NCBI RefSeq assembly: GCF_004340525.1
Contig: NZ_SLWX01000001.1
Span: forward strand, 310,001 to 374,000
Direction: 5' to 3'
Length of the DNA stretch: 64,000 bases
Source of the DNA: Chromatocurvus halotolerans
GTDB taxonomy: Bacteria > Pseudomonadota > Gammaproteobacteria > Pseudomonadales > Halieaceae
The notes under the pieces were generated by a model. The model saw nothing but the letters and a program-made list of their open reading frames with translations, did not search any database and had not been told where the DNA came from. The position numbers and the translations under genes are program-made. Below are positions 63,901-64,000 of this stretch, one piece after another. Numbering within the stretch: the first letter of the stretch is position 1; every line of letters starts with the position of its first letter.

Positions 63901-64000
63901 GTCGCGCCGAAGTAGTAGCGATCGCGATCACCCGGAATGCCGGTCACCGCCGCAGAACGACCGCCACGAAATGGACCTACCTCGCGCCATTCAATAGCGC
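60930..64000 (-). CDS. VPS10/sortilin-like beta-propeller protein (paralogue 3), 5' end outside window
   Basis: The frame stays open to the right edge, so the start and any signal peptide are missing; about 1022 residues are visible. The edge reads WREVGPFRGGRSAAVTGIPG, equivalent to the N-terminal region of paralogue 2. About eleven Asp-box repeats are present, including RTDDGGASWDNIS, KSLDAGDTWFRAG, RTRDGGESWEKVL and LTRNGGESWDDVT. The sandwich region has GAMIYYSLPDSLGDD, and a helical tail ends the protein. It has its own terminator and lies 121 bases upstream of paralogue 2. Confidence 0.87.
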   Translation of the reverse strand, partial: AIEWREVGPFRGGRSAAVTGIPGDRDRYYFGATGGGVWRTDDGGASWDNISDGYFGGSIGAVEVSTWDPNVIYVGTGEKTVRGNVSPGDGMWKSLDAGDTWFRAGLEDSQHISRIRTHPTNPDIAYAAVMGHLFGPNEQRGVFRTRDGGESWEKVLYVNDEVGAVDLEMDPTNPRILYASFWRVKRTPYSLESGGPGSGIYKSVDGGDSWEELTGNEGLPKGTIGISGVTVSPTNNQNVYAIIEAEEGGVFRSRDGGQTWKQTSDNRNLRQRAWYYSRIYADPVDEESVYVLNVQFHFSKDGGKTFSQIEVPHGDNHDLWIDPADPLRMIQSNDGGANVSYDRGETWSTQANQPTVQFYRVSADNDFPYRLLGGQQDNSAVRIRSQSAMGSSISVRDWEPTAGGESGHIAAKPDDPDVVVGGSYGGLLRLVNHRTGERRAIDVWPDNPMGWGAAELKYRFQWNYPISFSLHDPDVLFVAANAVFRSDDLGESWTQISPDLTVDDKSRMGKSGGPITKDDTSVEYYGTVFALTESPHEAGVMWAGSDDGKVHLTRNGGESWDDVTPSALPEWAMVNSIDADPFNEGGAYLAATRYKLDDFKPYLFYTNNWGKSWKRIDSGIPDTHFTRVLRADPEREGLLFAGTERGAYYSLDNGSSWSPIQLNLPIVPITDMLIKEGDLVAATQGRGYWIMDDLSPLRQLDEAHSNSVHLYTPGSAHRLLSRGRDRNTDPAGTNPPEGAMIYYSLPDSLGDDTPVELSVYAADDEDAIWTWSRKPADGEESTPENADSGAADTRVLAAEPGLNRHVWDLHYPGMERFDGLILWSDMKDGPRAVPGDYRAELRVGDEVQEVSFSVVQDPRSSASAEDMAAQFAFVSETRDLLSRTHTEIGKIRTLRSKLDSLKTRLLDAGDSVEQPSPLLAEILSIGETITDVEETLYQTKNQSRQDPLNFPIRLNDKLASLMRMVSLGDQGPTTQAQAVKAELSSAIEAQLAILDTVWEEQIPSLNARIKSADIDMISMSAD

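Noticed and set aside
1-64000. CRISPR arrays, insertion sequences, prophage genes, tRNA or rRNA genes
   Set aside because: None seen: no regularly spaced repeats, no transposase or integrase motifs, and no rRNA or cloverleaf-like sequence in the gaps that I could recognise.

Overview
This is a bacterial chromosomal window with high GC content and dense coding. It reads like a gammaproteobacterium: a Fur-type operator in front of a heme-uptake operon, RND efflux, TonB-dependent receptors, soluble and membrane stress proteins, and an arginine-transaminase-pathway enzyme set. A marine or halophilic lineage such as Halieaceae, Woeseiaceae or Wenzhouxiangellaceae would fit the many exported VPS10-like propellers. 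That placement is an impression, not a result. No rRNA, tRNA, CRISPR array, transposase or phage gene was recognised.

Layout. 1-6075: the tail of a probable Ser/Thr-kinase-like membrane protein with Cys-pair repeats, an exported unknown, and an RND efflux adaptor and pump. 6199-12323: an iron-regulated heme-uptake operon (receptor, HmuT, HmuU, HmuV, HmuS), convergent with a soluble PAS chemoreceptor (12376-14919). 15333-19085: a lipoprotein PQQ/cytochrome c alcohol dehydrogenase overlapping a dicarboxylate-type symporter, then a small membrane protein. 19086-19758: apparently non-coding or decayed DNA. 19759-23755: acylphosphatase, a dihydrolipoamide-dehydrogenase-like flavoprotein, a YihY/BrkB protein, a 26-residue membrane peptide with a very strong ribosome binding site, a DUF4112 protein and a cytosine-deaminase-like enzyme. 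23853-27235: an ATP-grasp ligase beside a large protein with a possible papain-like Cys/His/Asn triad. 27346-29418: small membrane proteins and a Tat-exported aldo/keto reductase. 29467-32058: a stress block (CsbD, YqaE/Pmp3, CbpA, CbpM, Hsp20). 32250-36669: an exported amidase, an acyl-CoA-ligase-type enzyme and a methyltransferase. 36674-37356: an intact MntA antitoxin followed by a deleted, frameshifted HepT toxin. 37362-42618: AruI-like decarboxylase, YjiH-family membrane protein, guanidinobutyrase and a DUF2891 protein. 42963-57540: a TonB receptor, two TPR-linked iron oxygenases, a TPR/TonB-like protein, a VPS10-like propeller, an amidohydrolase and an M20 peptidase. 57632-64000: two more VPS10-like propellers, the last running off the window.

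Working together. The heme block is a complete uptake-to-degradation route. The arginine block covers decarboxylation of 2-ketoarginine and hydrolysis of guanidinobutyrate. It lacks the transaminase and aldehyde dehydrogenase, which may lie elsewhere. The right third looks like an envelope peptide or amide handling region: exported peptidase and amidohydrolase, three sortilin-like propellers, and a receptor with paired cysteines in its predicted loops. It also carries two TPR proteins with Fe(II) oxygenase domains and a TPR protein ending in a TonB-like domain. The best candidates for something undescribed are that receptor/TPR-oxygenase/TonB cluster, the ATP-grasp plus papain-like pair, and the Cys-pair repeat protein at the left edge.
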